NCBI GenBank assembly: GCA_023390905.1
Contig: JAEWBY010000011.1
Coordinates: forward strand, 98,271 to 162,270
DNA: 64,000 nucleotides
Direction of reading: 5' to 3'
DNA from: Pseudomonadota bacterium
GTDB lineage: Bacteria > Pseudomonadota > Gammaproteobacteria > Xanthomonadales > Xanthomonadaceae
Shown: positions 45,745 to 55,494 of the stretch, in pieces
Numbering within the stretch: the stretch's first letter is position 1
Layout: each line of letters starts with the position of its first letter
Made by a program: the position numbers and the translations under genes
Notes under the pieces: model-generated
Told to the model about the DNA's origin: nothing
The model's input: only the letters and a program-made list of their open reading frames with translations
Databases searched by the model: none

Positions 45745-45768
45745 AAAAAAGCCCCGCTCGCGCGGGGC
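45745..45768 (-). terminator. Intrinsic terminator of gcvP
   Basis: On the minus strand, GCCCCGC, loop GCGA, GCGGGGC followed by six Ts. Seven GC pairs plus a perfect U tract, 30 bases after the gcvP stop; it also insulates the convergent GNAT gene. Confidence 0.9.
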
Positions 45769-45797
45769 CTTGCTGTCACGATCGAGGCACTGACCGA

Positions 45798-48737
<2,940 letters not shown>

Positions 48738-48880
48738 GGCGGGGCACCTGGGAAGGAGGAGGCCGCGGAGTCGATTCGCTGCTGGCGGGCCGGTCCATCG
48801 CTGCGCCGATCCGTGTGGAGGATCGGGCGTGAAGGCGCGGCCTGCGCAGGACGGGCGAACGGCTCCTGTGCGGTGGGCGC

Positions 48881-48985
48881 CCCTCTGTCCTTTCGCCTGA
48901 GAGTTTGGAAGCGGCGGAGATCGCCGGCTTCGTGCCCCTTCGGCGCCGGCTGCGCCGCTGCGCGGCCGCCGATCTCTCCAGAGTG
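48881..48985 (-). promoter_or_regulatory. Glycine riboswitch, aptamer 2
   Basis: Read on the minus strand, the region has the conserved core of the glycine aptamer: ACTCTGGAGAGA at the 5' side, GCGCCGAAGGGGCACGAAG in the middle, and CAAACTCTCAGGCGAAAGG followed by ACAGAG at the 3' end, with P1 closing CTCTG against CAGAG. It is about 145 bases before the gcvP ATG and presumably switches expression on when glycine is high. No clear terminator was seen between it and gcvP, so the expression platform may act on translation. Confidence 0.93.
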
Positions 48986-48994
48986 TTGTATCGG

Positions 48995-49066
48995 GGGTGG
49001 TATTCGGGCCTGAGCGATTACGGGCGTTTGCGCCTTCGGCAGCGGGTCGCCCCGCTTCTCCCACCT
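48995..49066 (-). promoter_or_regulatory. Glycine riboswitch, aptamer 1 (tandem partner)
   Basis: Immediately 5' of aptamer 2 (linker about nine bases) the minus strand reads GGTGGGAGAAGCGGG, then CTGCCGAAGGCGCAAACG, then TAATCGCTCAGGCCCGAATA and CCACC. GGTGG/CCACC closes P1, AGCGGG/CCCGCT forms P2, and GCCGAAGG with CGCTCAGGC are the conserved core. This is the less conserved first aptamer of a tandem glycine riboswitch. Confidence 0.82.
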
Positions 49067-49075
49067 GGTGGCCGG

Positions 49076-49081
49076 ATTATA
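49076..49081 (-). promoter_or_regulatory. -10 box of the gcvP riboswitch transcript
   Basis: A perfect TATAAT on the minus strand (context CTATATAATCC). Transcription would begin around 49069, directly ahead of aptamer 1 at 49066. The -35 region is poor (ATGCGT at 17-base spacing), which suggests an activator or reliance on the strong -10. Confidence 0.7.
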
Positions 49082-49206
49082 TAGGGCGGGGCAGGGCGAC
49101 GCATGGCGGGCTCGGGCCACGGCCGGCGCCGACGCGGTTCACGGCCCGAACACGCAGGCGCACTAGGCTCTGATGCGTCAGCGACACATCCGGCCGTCCG
49201 CATCCC

Positions 49207-49764
49207 ATGCCCAGGAAAACCCCCGCGGTACCGAAACCAGGCCCCGCTACGATCTGGACGATCGGGCATTCCACCCGCGACTGGGCGGGATTCCTCGGCG
49301 TGCTGGCCGCGCACGGCATCGAGGCGATCGCCGATGTCCGCCGGTTTCCCGGTTCACGGCGCTATCCGTGGTTCGCCAGCGAAGCCATGGCCGACGCATT
49401 GCCGGCCGCCGGGCTCGGGTATCGATGGCTGCCCGGACTGGGCGGCCGCCGTCGCGCGCAGCCCGGCTCACCCAATGGCGCGTGGCGCAACGCGGCCTTC
49501 CAGGGGTATGCCGACCACATGCGCAGCGGGGAATTCCAGCAGGAGCTGGCGCGTGCGCTGGAACTGGCGGCCGAGCGTCGCACAGCGCTGATGTGCGCCG
49601 AAGCGGTGTGGTGGCGCTGCCATCGTCGCCTGATCTCGGATCTGCTCGAGCATCGCGGCATGCAGGTGGAGCACATCATCGATGAGAAAAAGGCCCAGCG
49701 GCATCCGATCAATCCGGCGGCGCGTGCCGACGGCGATGACCTGATCTATCCGCCCGCCGATTGA
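49207..49764 (+). CDS. DUF488 domain protein
   Basis: A 185-residue protein of the DUF488 family: TIWTIGHSTRDWAGFLGVLAAHGIEAIADVRRFPGSRRYPWFA, LGGRR, GYADHMRSGEFQQELARALELA, and the conserved ALMCAEAVWWRCHRRLISDLLEHRGMQVEHI. The invariant GHS, DVR and CxE-xxxCHR residues look like a catalytic centre, but activity is not known. No Shine-Dalgarno is obvious before the ATG; a TAGGCT at 49163-49168 could be a -10. Divergent from gcvP. Confidence 0.88.
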   Translation: MPRKTPAVPKPGPATIWTIGHSTRDWAGFLGVLAAHGIEAIADVRRFPGSRRYPWFASEAMADALPAAGLGYRWLPGLGGRRRAQPGSPNGAWRNAAFQGYADHMRSGEFQQELARALELAAERRTALMCAEAVWWRCHRRLISDLLEHRGMQVEHIIDEKKAQRHPINPAARADGDDLIYPPAD

Positions 49765-49864
49765 CCGGGCGGTGCGCCAGCCGTTCTCACCACCTGTTTT
49801 TCATCCCGACGGACGGATGCTCGTGGCCATCGCGCGATGCCCGCGCGCAACCGCATGAGACCGC

Positions 49865-50269
49865 ATGAGCCAGCACAACACGCCTTCGCACGGGACCGAT
49901 GCGTGCGGCGACATCACCGCCACTTTCCCCGCGCCGGACGCGACATCATCGGACGAACGTCGTAGCGACATCCAAATCAGCGAGGAAGTCGAGCGTCGCT
50001 TCAGCGAATCGCCGCTGCTCGATGCGGGTGATCTGCAGGTGTTCGTCCAGGACGACATCGTCACGCTTCGCGGCACCGTCGCCAATGAAGTCCAGAAGCG
50101 CCACGCCCAGGATCTCGCCACGGCCTGCGCCGGCGTGGTCGAGGTCCGCGACGAATTGCACGTCACCGATGCAGATGCGGCGTCGGCCGCGTCCAGCGTG
50201 CCCGAGCAACATCCGCGCGACGGCGCACCGGAGAGCCCGGCCGCGATCACGCCGACATCGGACCGATGA
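49865..50269 (+). CDS. BON domain protein
   Basis: A 134-residue protein with a BON domain (about residues 35-102: SDIQISEEVERRFSESPLLDAGDLQVFVQDDIVTLRGTVANEVQKRHAQDLA...VVEVRDELHV), a fold that binds phospholipids or large molecules and occurs in OsmY-type envelope stress proteins. No signal peptide is evident, so it may be cytoplasmic. Flanking tails are Ser/Thr/Pro-rich. Its stop overlaps the ATG of a 38-codon ORF. Confidence 0.83.
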   Translation: MSQHNTPSHGTDACGDITATFPAPDATSSDERRSDIQISEEVERRFSESPLLDAGDLQVFVQDDIVTLRGTVANEVQKRHAQDLATACAGVVEVRDELHVTDADAASAASSVPEQHPRDGAPESPAAITPTSDR

Positions 50270-50382
50270 GCCGGAAGGATCGCGGCGTGCCATCGCCGGT
50301 GCGGCGCATCGATCGCGCTTGGCGCACGTCGGGCGATGAAGCGTTCGCGCGTGCATTGCGGGGCGAGGCGGGACGGCGATGA
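50266..50382 (+). CDS. Small ORF (38 aa) coupled between BON and DUF2243 genes
   Basis: ATG at 50266 overlaps the BON stop (ATGA), and its own TGA (50380-50382) overlaps the ATG of the DUF2243 gene at 50379 (ATGA). It encodes a basic, Arg-rich peptide beginning MSRKDRGVPSPVRRIDRAW and ending RGEAGRR. The exact fit between two genes argues for a real, coupled microprotein or a translational relay, but coding potential by itself is weak and no homologue is known to me. Confidence 0.5.
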   Translation: MSRKDRGVPSPVRRIDRAWRTSGDEAFARALRGEAGRR

Positions 50383-50984
50383 CCCCGCTGTTCGCGTGCA
50401 CGCTTTGCCACAGTGGACTGGGCGAGGAACTGCGCCGTGCGATCACCGGTCCGCACTTCTGGGTGCAGTTCGCCGGGCTTGCGCTGACGATGGCGGTGCT
50501 CGTGCTGATCCTGATGATGCTGGCGCGCCAGTGGCGATGGGCCGATGCGCGTGTGGCCGGAGTGTCGATCGGGATGGGGCTGGGCGGCTTCCTCGATGGC
50601 GTCGTGTTCCACCAGTTGCTGCAACTGCACGGCACCGTATCGGCCCGCGTGCCGCTGACCACATTGCTCGGCGCCAAGGTCAACATGTTCTGGGATGGCG
50701 TTTTCCACGCCGGGGTGTGGGCGTTGACGCTGCTTGGCGTGATCCTGCTCCATCGCAGCGCGGCGCACGTCCCCCGCGTGCACGGACGCGCGTTCACCGG
50801 CGCGATGATCACCGGCTGGGGCGCGTTCAATCTGGTCGAAGGCCTGATCGATCATCACCTGCTGGATCTGCACGACGTCCATCAGGCCGGCGCGCCGTAC
50901 TGGAACTACGCCTTCCTGTTCCTCGGCCTCATCCTGGTGCTGTGCGGCTGGCTGGGACTGCTGAAGCCGCGGTTGCCGAAGTGA
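50379..50984 (+). CDS. DUF2243 domain membrane protein
   Basis: A 201-residue polytopic membrane protein (about five segments). DUF2243 signature: GMGLGGFLDGVVFHQLLQLHG, VNMFWDGVFHAGVWAL and MITGWGAFNLVEGLIDHHLLDLHDVHQ, rich in conserved His that could bind metal or heme. The N-terminus reads LFACTLCHSGLGEELRR, containing a CxxCH at residues 7-11. Function of the family is unknown. GAGGCGGGA provides a Shine-Dalgarno within the preceding small ORF. Confidence 0.87.
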   Translation: MTPLFACTLCHSGLGEELRRAITGPHFWVQFAGLALTMAVLVLILMMLARQWRWADARVAGVSIGMGLGGFLDGVVFHQLLQLHGTVSARVPLTTLLGAKVNMFWDGVFHAGVWALTLLGVILLHRSAAHVPRVHGRAFTGAMITGWGAFNLVEGLIDHHLLDLHDVHQAGAPYWNYAFLFLGLILVLCGWLGLLKPRLPK

Positions 50985-50991
50985 GCGCGGA

Positions 50992-51210
50992 TCAGCCGCC
51001 GATCAATCCGCCGCCCGCGCGTCCGGGCAGACCGTCCTCATCATCCTGTTGATCGTTTTCCGGATCGCGCGGGGCGTCCAGATCGCCGATCTCTTCATTC
51101 AAGCCGCCCTTCGGCACGGGCGGTGCCTGGGTGCTGTCCTCGCGCGGGGTGTGCGTGGATGGAGTTCCGGCGGGAGCATCGGTGCGCGTGCCGGGAGGGT
51201 GTGCTGCCAT
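50992..51210 (-). CDS. Small disordered acidic protein, unknown
   Basis: A 72-residue protein starting MAAHPPGTRTDAPAG, Pro/Thr/Gly/Asp-rich throughout and ending in RDPENDQQDDEDGLPGRAGGGLIGG. No structure or domain is predicted by eye. GGAG lies seven bases before the ATG. The longer frame to 51390 is less likely. It is convergent with the DUF2243 gene, eight bases apart, and divergent from the MFS pump gene. Confidence 0.6.
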   Translation of the reverse strand: MAAHPPGTRTDAPAGTPSTHTPREDSTQAPPVPKGGLNEEIGDLDAPRDPENDQQDDEDGLPGRAGGGLIGG

Positions 51211-51362
51211 GGGTCGGCTCCGGGGGAAGGATTGGATCGCAGGCTGCTCCATCGTGCGTGATGATCGGATGCATGCCGTGCGCATCGCATGCCGCCGCGC
51301 CCGTTTGCAGGCAAACACAGTATCCTGTCGCACCCCGCGCGCGGACTCCCGTGAGTCGTCCC

Positions 51363-52631
51363 ATGCCGCCCTCGAGCGCCCCGGCCTCATCCAAGGCTTT
51401 GACAGGCCGCCTGCCTCTGCTGCTGGGCGGACTGGCGATGTTCGGCCCGTTCTCGATCGACACGATCTTCCCCGCGTTTCCCGCCATGCAGGCGCAACTG
51501 GGCGTGGACAAGCTGGCGATGCAGCAGGTCATCAGCGTCTACCTGCTGACCTACGCGCTGATGAGCCTGGTGCACGGCCCGCTGTCGGATGCCTTCGGCC
51601 GGCGTCGCGTGATCCTGGCCGGACTGTCCGTATTCCTCGTCGCCTCCATCGGCTGCGCGCTCGCGCAGGACATGACCACGCTGCTGCTGTTCCGCGCGTT
51701 GCAGGGGTTCTCCGCCGGCGTCGGTTTCATCGTCGGCCGCGCGGTCATCCGCGATGTGCTGCATGGCGATGATGCGCAGCGGCTGATGAGCCAGGTGTCG
51801 ATGATCTTCGGCATCGCCCCGGCGATCGCGCCGATCATCGGTGGATGGATCCTCGGCTGGAGCGCATGGCCGGTGATCTTCTGGTTCCTGGCCGGTTTCT
51901 CGCTGCTGTTGCTGGTGACGGTCGGCGCGTGGCTGCCGGAAACGCATCCGGTCGAGGTGCGCGCGCGCGTGTCGCCGCGCCATCTGCTGCGCGATTACTT
52001 CGCCATCGCGCTCAACCCGCGCTTCCAGCGACTGGCGCTGGCCGGTTCGATGAGCTTCGGCGGCCTGTTCCTGTATATCGCCTCGGCGCCGAGCTTCATC
52101 CTCGACCTGCTGCATCTGGACGAGCAGCAGTTCGCATGGCTGTTCCTGCCCACGATCGGCGGCATGACGCTGGGCGCATTCGTCTCCGGGCGCGCGGCCG
52201 GACGCATCAGCGGCGCGAAGCTGACGCGCATCGGGTTCGCCTGCATCGGCGTGGCTTCGCTCGGCAACGTGGCGTACAACGCCTGGGCCGGCGATGCGAT
52301 CACCGTGCCGTGGGCGGTGATGCCGATGTGCCTGGCGGCGTTCGGCGTGGCGTTGATCTTCCCCATCCTGACGCTGTCGATCCTCGACATGTATCCGCGC
52401 CAGCGCGGTGCCGCCTCGTCATTGCAGGCCTTCAGCAATCTGGTGATCAACACGATCATCGCCGGCGTCATCTCGGCGCTGCTGAGCCGGCACGGGCTGC
52501 ATCTGGCGCTCGGCGCGGCGGCCTTCAGCCTGCTGGGCTGGATCTTCTGGCGCTGGGAAAGCGCCGTCAGCCAGCGCGCCGTGCCGTGTCCGCAATCGCC
52601 CGCGGCGCTCGAACCCACCGATCAAATCTGA
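51363..52631 (+). CDS. Bcr/CflA family multidrug MFS transporter
   Basis: A 422-residue 12-TM drug:proton antiporter. Family features: LGGLAMFGPFSIDTIFPAFPAM at TM1 (D in TM1), YLLTYALMSLVHGPLSDAFGRRRVILAG (motif A), LFRALQGFSAGVGFIVGRAVIRD, and IFGIAPAIAPIIGGWI (motif C-like). E. coli Bcr exports bicyclomycin and sulfonamide-type compounds; the actual substrates here are unknown. ATG 51363 and GTG 51351 are both possible starts; no strong Shine-Dalgarno for either. Confidence 0.88.
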   Translation: MPPSSAPASSKALTGRLPLLLGGLAMFGPFSIDTIFPAFPAMQAQLGVDKLAMQQVISVYLLTYALMSLVHGPLSDAFGRRRVILAGLSVFLVASIGCALAQDMTTLLLFRALQGFSAGVGFIVGRAVIRDVLHGDDAQRLMSQVSMIFGIAPAIAPIIGGWILGWSAWPVIFWFLAGFSLLLLVTVGAWLPETHPVEVRARVSPRHLLRDYFAIALNPRFQRLALAGSMSFGGLFLYIASAPSFILDLLHLDEQQFAWLFLPTIGGMTLGAFVSGRAAGRISGAKLTRIGFACIGVASLGNVAYNAWAGDAITVPWAVMPMCLAAFGVALIFPILTLSILDMYPRQRGAASSLQAFSNLVINTIIAGVISALLSRHGLHLALGAAAFSLLGWIFWRWESAVSQRAVPCPQSPAALEPTDQI

Positions 52632-52644
52632 AGCGGAACTGCTC

Positions 52645-53091
52645 ATGTCCACCCATTCCAAAGCCCGCCGCGACGCGAAGAAGCGCAAGGCAATCAAGGC
52701 GCGCAATCTCGCGCGCGCCCACGCGCCGGCGATCGAACCGCATGCGGAACTGCGCAATCCGCAGGGCGATCTGCTGGCCGGCATCGTGCGCCAGGCGGGC
52801 TTGTGGGTGCTCGGCATGGATGGCCGCATCGCCGGCAGTTCCGACAGTGCCGCCGAAGTGCTGGCGATGATCAAGCGCGCGGCCGCCTTGCACGAGGCGC
52901 AGGGCCAACCGGTGCGGCTGGTGTATTCGGACGAACTGCGCGACACCGCCGTGATCGAAGCCGCCGCGCAAGGGATGAGCCTGGAAGATTTCGAAAAGAA
53001 GCTGGAAGCGGAAATGCAGTCGACCGCCGGCGACGGCGAAGCCGTCGATGGCATGCCGCAGACCGATGCGGACGGGGACGATCAGCGCTGA
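52645..53091 (+). CDS. Conserved hypothetical protein with basic N-terminus
   Basis: A 148-residue protein. The first 25 residues are strongly basic (MSTHSKARRDAKKRKAIKARN), reminiscent of nucleic-acid-binding tails; the middle GIVRQAGLWVLGMDGRIAGSSDSAAEVLAMIKRAAALHE and VRLVYSDELRDTAVIEAAAQGMSLEDFEKKL form a compact alpha/beta core; the end is acidic. I do not recognise the family. GAAGCGGAA precedes the ATG. The last ten bases overlap the convergent hydrolase gene. Confidence 0.75.
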   Translation: MSTHSKARRDAKKRKAIKARNLARAHAPAIEPHAELRNPQGDLLAGIVRQAGLWVLGMDGRIAGSSDSAAEVLAMIKRAAALHEAQGQPVRLVYSDELRDTAVIEAAAQGMSLEDFEKKLEAEMQSTAGDGEAVDGMPQTDADGDDQR

Positions 53092-53627
53092 TCCGGCGCG
53101 CTTTTCGCCGGCCCGGGCGTCGCCCACCGCAGCGCAACGACCAGCATCAGCGCGGGCGCGGCGATCCAGCGCGTTTCGGACCACAGCACCTGGAGCCCGC
53201 GCGCGCTGAAGAAGCCGCGGGCGAACGGCGAGACTTCGATCACTGGCCACGGTGCGAACAGGCGTGCGTCCGCGATCGGCCAGAACAGCGCCACGCCGTG
53301 GCCGCCATTGGTGAACATGTCCAGCAGCGGATGCGACAGCGCGGACAGCGCCACGAACGCGCCCGCGCGCCACGGCCCCGCCCCCAAGCGGTGATGCGGG
53401 GCGAGGGCAAGCAGGCCGAGCACCAACGCGAACGCGATCGAATGGCTCGCGCCGCGATGTCCCAACGCATCGGCGTAGGCAATGCCCAGCCTGAAGCCGA
53501 TGACGTCGGCATCGGGCAGCATCGCCGCCACGACGCCGGCCAGCAGCAAGGGGCGTGGAATCCGGCCACGGCCCAATCCGATGGCGACGGCGGCGGGCAT
53601 CAGCGCGTGGGAGAAAATGGTCGGCAT
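53082..53627 (-). CDS. Membrane-bound metal-dependent hydrolase (YdjM/DUF457 family)
   Basis: A 181-residue membrane protein with the YdjM-type metal motifs: MPTIFSHALMPAA, MLPDADVIGFRLG, GHRGASHSIAFAL and ALSHPLLDMFTNGGHGVALFWPI. His and Asp residues between TM segments probably bind a metal; YdjM-type proteins are phospholipase-like in fold, but the reaction is unknown. I take the ATG at 53627 over 53654 because the family begins directly with MPTIFSHA. Confidence 0.85.
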   Translation of the reverse strand: MPTIFSHALMPAAVAIGLGRGRIPRPLLLAGVVAAMLPDADVIGFRLGIAYADALGHRGASHSIAFALVLGLLALAPHHRLGAGPWRAGAFVALSALSHPLLDMFTNGGHGVALFWPIADARLFAPWPVIEVSPFARGFFSARGLQVLWSETRWIAAPALMLVVALRWATPGPAKSAPDQR

Positions 53628-53751
53628 GGGTGGCTCCGTTCGGGCCACGACCATCGCAATGGTCGGTGAAGCGGGTACGAAGTGGCCACCACGTCACGCG
53701 CGATCGCTGGCGTCGTGCACGGCGCGCATTCGACCCAACCGCATACATGCG

Positions 53752-53780
53752 AAGGGCCGGATTCATCGAATCCGGCCCTT
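53752..53780 (-). terminator. Terminator after the lysyl endopeptidase gene
   Basis: AAGGGCCGGATTC, loop three bases, GAATCCGGCCCTT: a perfect 13-pair inverted repeat, 24 bases downstream of the protease stop on the minus strand. T-run is only two bases. Confidence 0.75.
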
Positions 53781-53804
53781 GATGGCACACGATGCAATGA
53801 AGTT

Positions 53805-55355
53805 CTATCGATCCATCGCGCGCTTGAGCGCACCACGCTGGCGGATCGCGCTGCGCGTCCTGATCGTCGAGGCGGGCGCGGCCACGGCCGGCACCGCGCT
53901 GGCGGCGGCGCTGCTCACGTTCGGCTGGCCGGGGATCAAAGGCTGCGAACTGCGCGAGGCCACGCGGTTGCCCGGGCCGGTGGCCAGCCACTGCTGCAAT
54001 TGCGGAAACACCGCGTCGAAGCGCGAGTAGTAGTCGCGATTGGCAGCATTGGCTTCGCTGCCGGTGTTGCTGCAACTTGCCGAGCCGCCATACAGGCCAC
54101 CGCGCAGTCGATAGCCGTTGAGATCGCGCGTGAACAGGCCCGAGCCGCTGCTGCCGCCTTCGGTCGTGCCGCTCAGCCACGCGACGGCGTTGCGGGAGGC
54201 GCTCGTACCGACGGGGATCTGGCGGCCGGTGGAGGATTTCTTCAGATCGCCGCGCGGATGATGGATCGCCAGTACCGCGCTGCTGGAAGGCAGTGCGCTC
54301 GAATCCCAGCCGCTGAATTCCGCGCCGGCCGGGGCCGGATCGTTGAGGCGCAGCAGCAAGGCATCGGTGGTGGCGTCCGAATGCAGATACGTCGCTCCGC
54401 CGGACAGCCGCGTCACTGGCCGCGACACGCCGCTGCCGCACGAGGTGGCCTCGTACGACCAGAACGTGTTGAGCGTGGAGGCTTCGGTCTGCGTACTGAT
54501 GCAGTGATGAGCCGAGTAGAAGTAGGGCACCTGCGTGGTCGGCTGCATGTCGTTGAGCAGCGTACCGGTGCAGATGTAGGTGCCGGTCTGGCCATTCACG
54601 GTGGTGACGTACTGCATGTGCGCGACCGAACGCACCGCCCTGGCGTAGTCATCGCCGAGCGTCGGGGCCATGCACACCGAATCGATGTTGCAGCTGCCGG
54701 ACTCGCCGACCTTCTCCAGCAGCTTGAAATCGTTCTGGCTGTTGACGAACTGGTGCGCGAGCTGCGGCGCGGAGATGCGCGCCATGCCGACGGCCACGTG
54801 CGCCGGACGATGGATTTCAATCCATTGGGTCTGGCCGTCGGTGGCCGGCGTCCAGTAGAGGCCCTGTGCATCAGCGAGCAACTGGGCCTGGCCGGCGCGG
54901 ACCGAGGCGACTACATCATCCGGGGCATCGGAACCGGCAAAGCGCAGTTCGACATCCGGATGCAGTTGCGCGAGCTTGAGCCCCACGCGGATGCCGAGTG
55001 CATCCGGCGAGGTGATCGCCATGCGCGCCACCGCGCCGGTGCCGACCTTGCGCCATTGCAGCGGCGGTGCGGGCGTGGCGCCGCCGCCTTCGCTCGCCAG
55101 CACGCGACCCACGCCGATCTGCAGCGGCTTCAACTGCCGTTCGGCATTGCGCTTCTGCACCTGCAACAGGCGTTCGACCGGCAGCGGCCGATAGCCGATG
55201 CGGGCGGACAGCGTCTCGGGGAAATCAGGCGCGCGCCAGGTGAGCGCGGTCGTCGCGGGCGTGCGGCTCGGTTCGCCGGATATGTTCTGCCCCCAGGCCA
55301 CCGGCGTGACGCCGGCCAGGATCAGTGCGAGCGCCGAAGCGGACAAGCGAACCAT
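53805..55355 (-). CDS. Secreted lysyl endopeptidase-like S1 serine protease
   Basis: A 516-residue preproenzyme related to Achromobacter protease I. Signal peptide ends near WGQ (residue 23), followed by a propeptide of about 190 residues. The mature-like domain starts at GESGSCNIDSVC (Cys222), matching the N-terminus of protease I; Lys215 lies just before it, consistent with self-processing after Lys. Triad: His284 (SAHHC), Asp331 (TTDALLLRL), Ser403 (GGSSGSG). Conserved Cys pairs and AIHHPRGD are also shared. An Ala/Pro-rich tail follows residue 450. GGAGG precedes the ATG at 55355. It presumably cleaves extracellular proteins after lysine. Confidence 0.9.
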   Translation of the reverse strand: MVRLSASALALILAGVTPVAWGQNISGEPSRTPATTALTWRAPDFPETLSARIGYRPLPVERLLQVQKRNAERQLKPLQIGVGRVLASEGGGATPAPPLQWRKVGTGAVARMAITSPDALGIRVGLKLAQLHPDVELRFAGSDAPDDVVASVRAGQAQLLADAQGLYWTPATDGQTQWIEIHRPAHVAVGMARISAPQLAHQFVNSQNDFKLLEKVGESGSCNIDSVCMAPTLGDDYARAVRSVAHMQYVTTVNGQTGTYICTGTLLNDMQPTTQVPYFYSAHHCISTQTEASTLNTFWSYEATSCGSGVSRPVTRLSGGATYLHSDATTDALLLRLNDPAPAGAEFSGWDSSALPSSSAVLAIHHPRGDLKKSSTGRQIPVGTSASRNAVAWLSGTTEGGSSGSGLFTRDLNGYRLRGGLYGGSASCSNTGSEANAANRDYYSRFDAVFPQLQQWLATGPGNRVASRSSQPLIPGQPNVSSAAASAVPAVAAPASTIRTRSAIRQRGALKRAMDR

Positions 55356-55452
55356 CGCGAACCTCCATGTGAGCGTTCTCACGATGGTAGCAGCGCTGCT
55401 GCATTGCCGCATACGGGCATCGGCGCCCTGGATCGGCGAAGGCAGGCGCAAA

Positions 55453-55481
55453 CGAAAAACCAGGCCGCAGCCGGGTTTTCG
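55453..55481 (-). terminator. Possible terminator of the M2 peptidase gene
   Basis: CGAAAACCC...GGTTTTTCG on the minus strand, with an inner GGC/GCC and a four-base loop; arms are imperfect by one pair. It lies 14 bases after the M2 peptidase stop. Confidence 0.45.
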
Positions 55482-55494
55482 ATGCGTTGGCGGC

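Noticed and set aside
48738..49064. N-terminal extension of gcvP
   Set aside because: The extra 109 codons overlap the tandem glycine riboswitch and have no P-protein similarity; the family start is at 48737.
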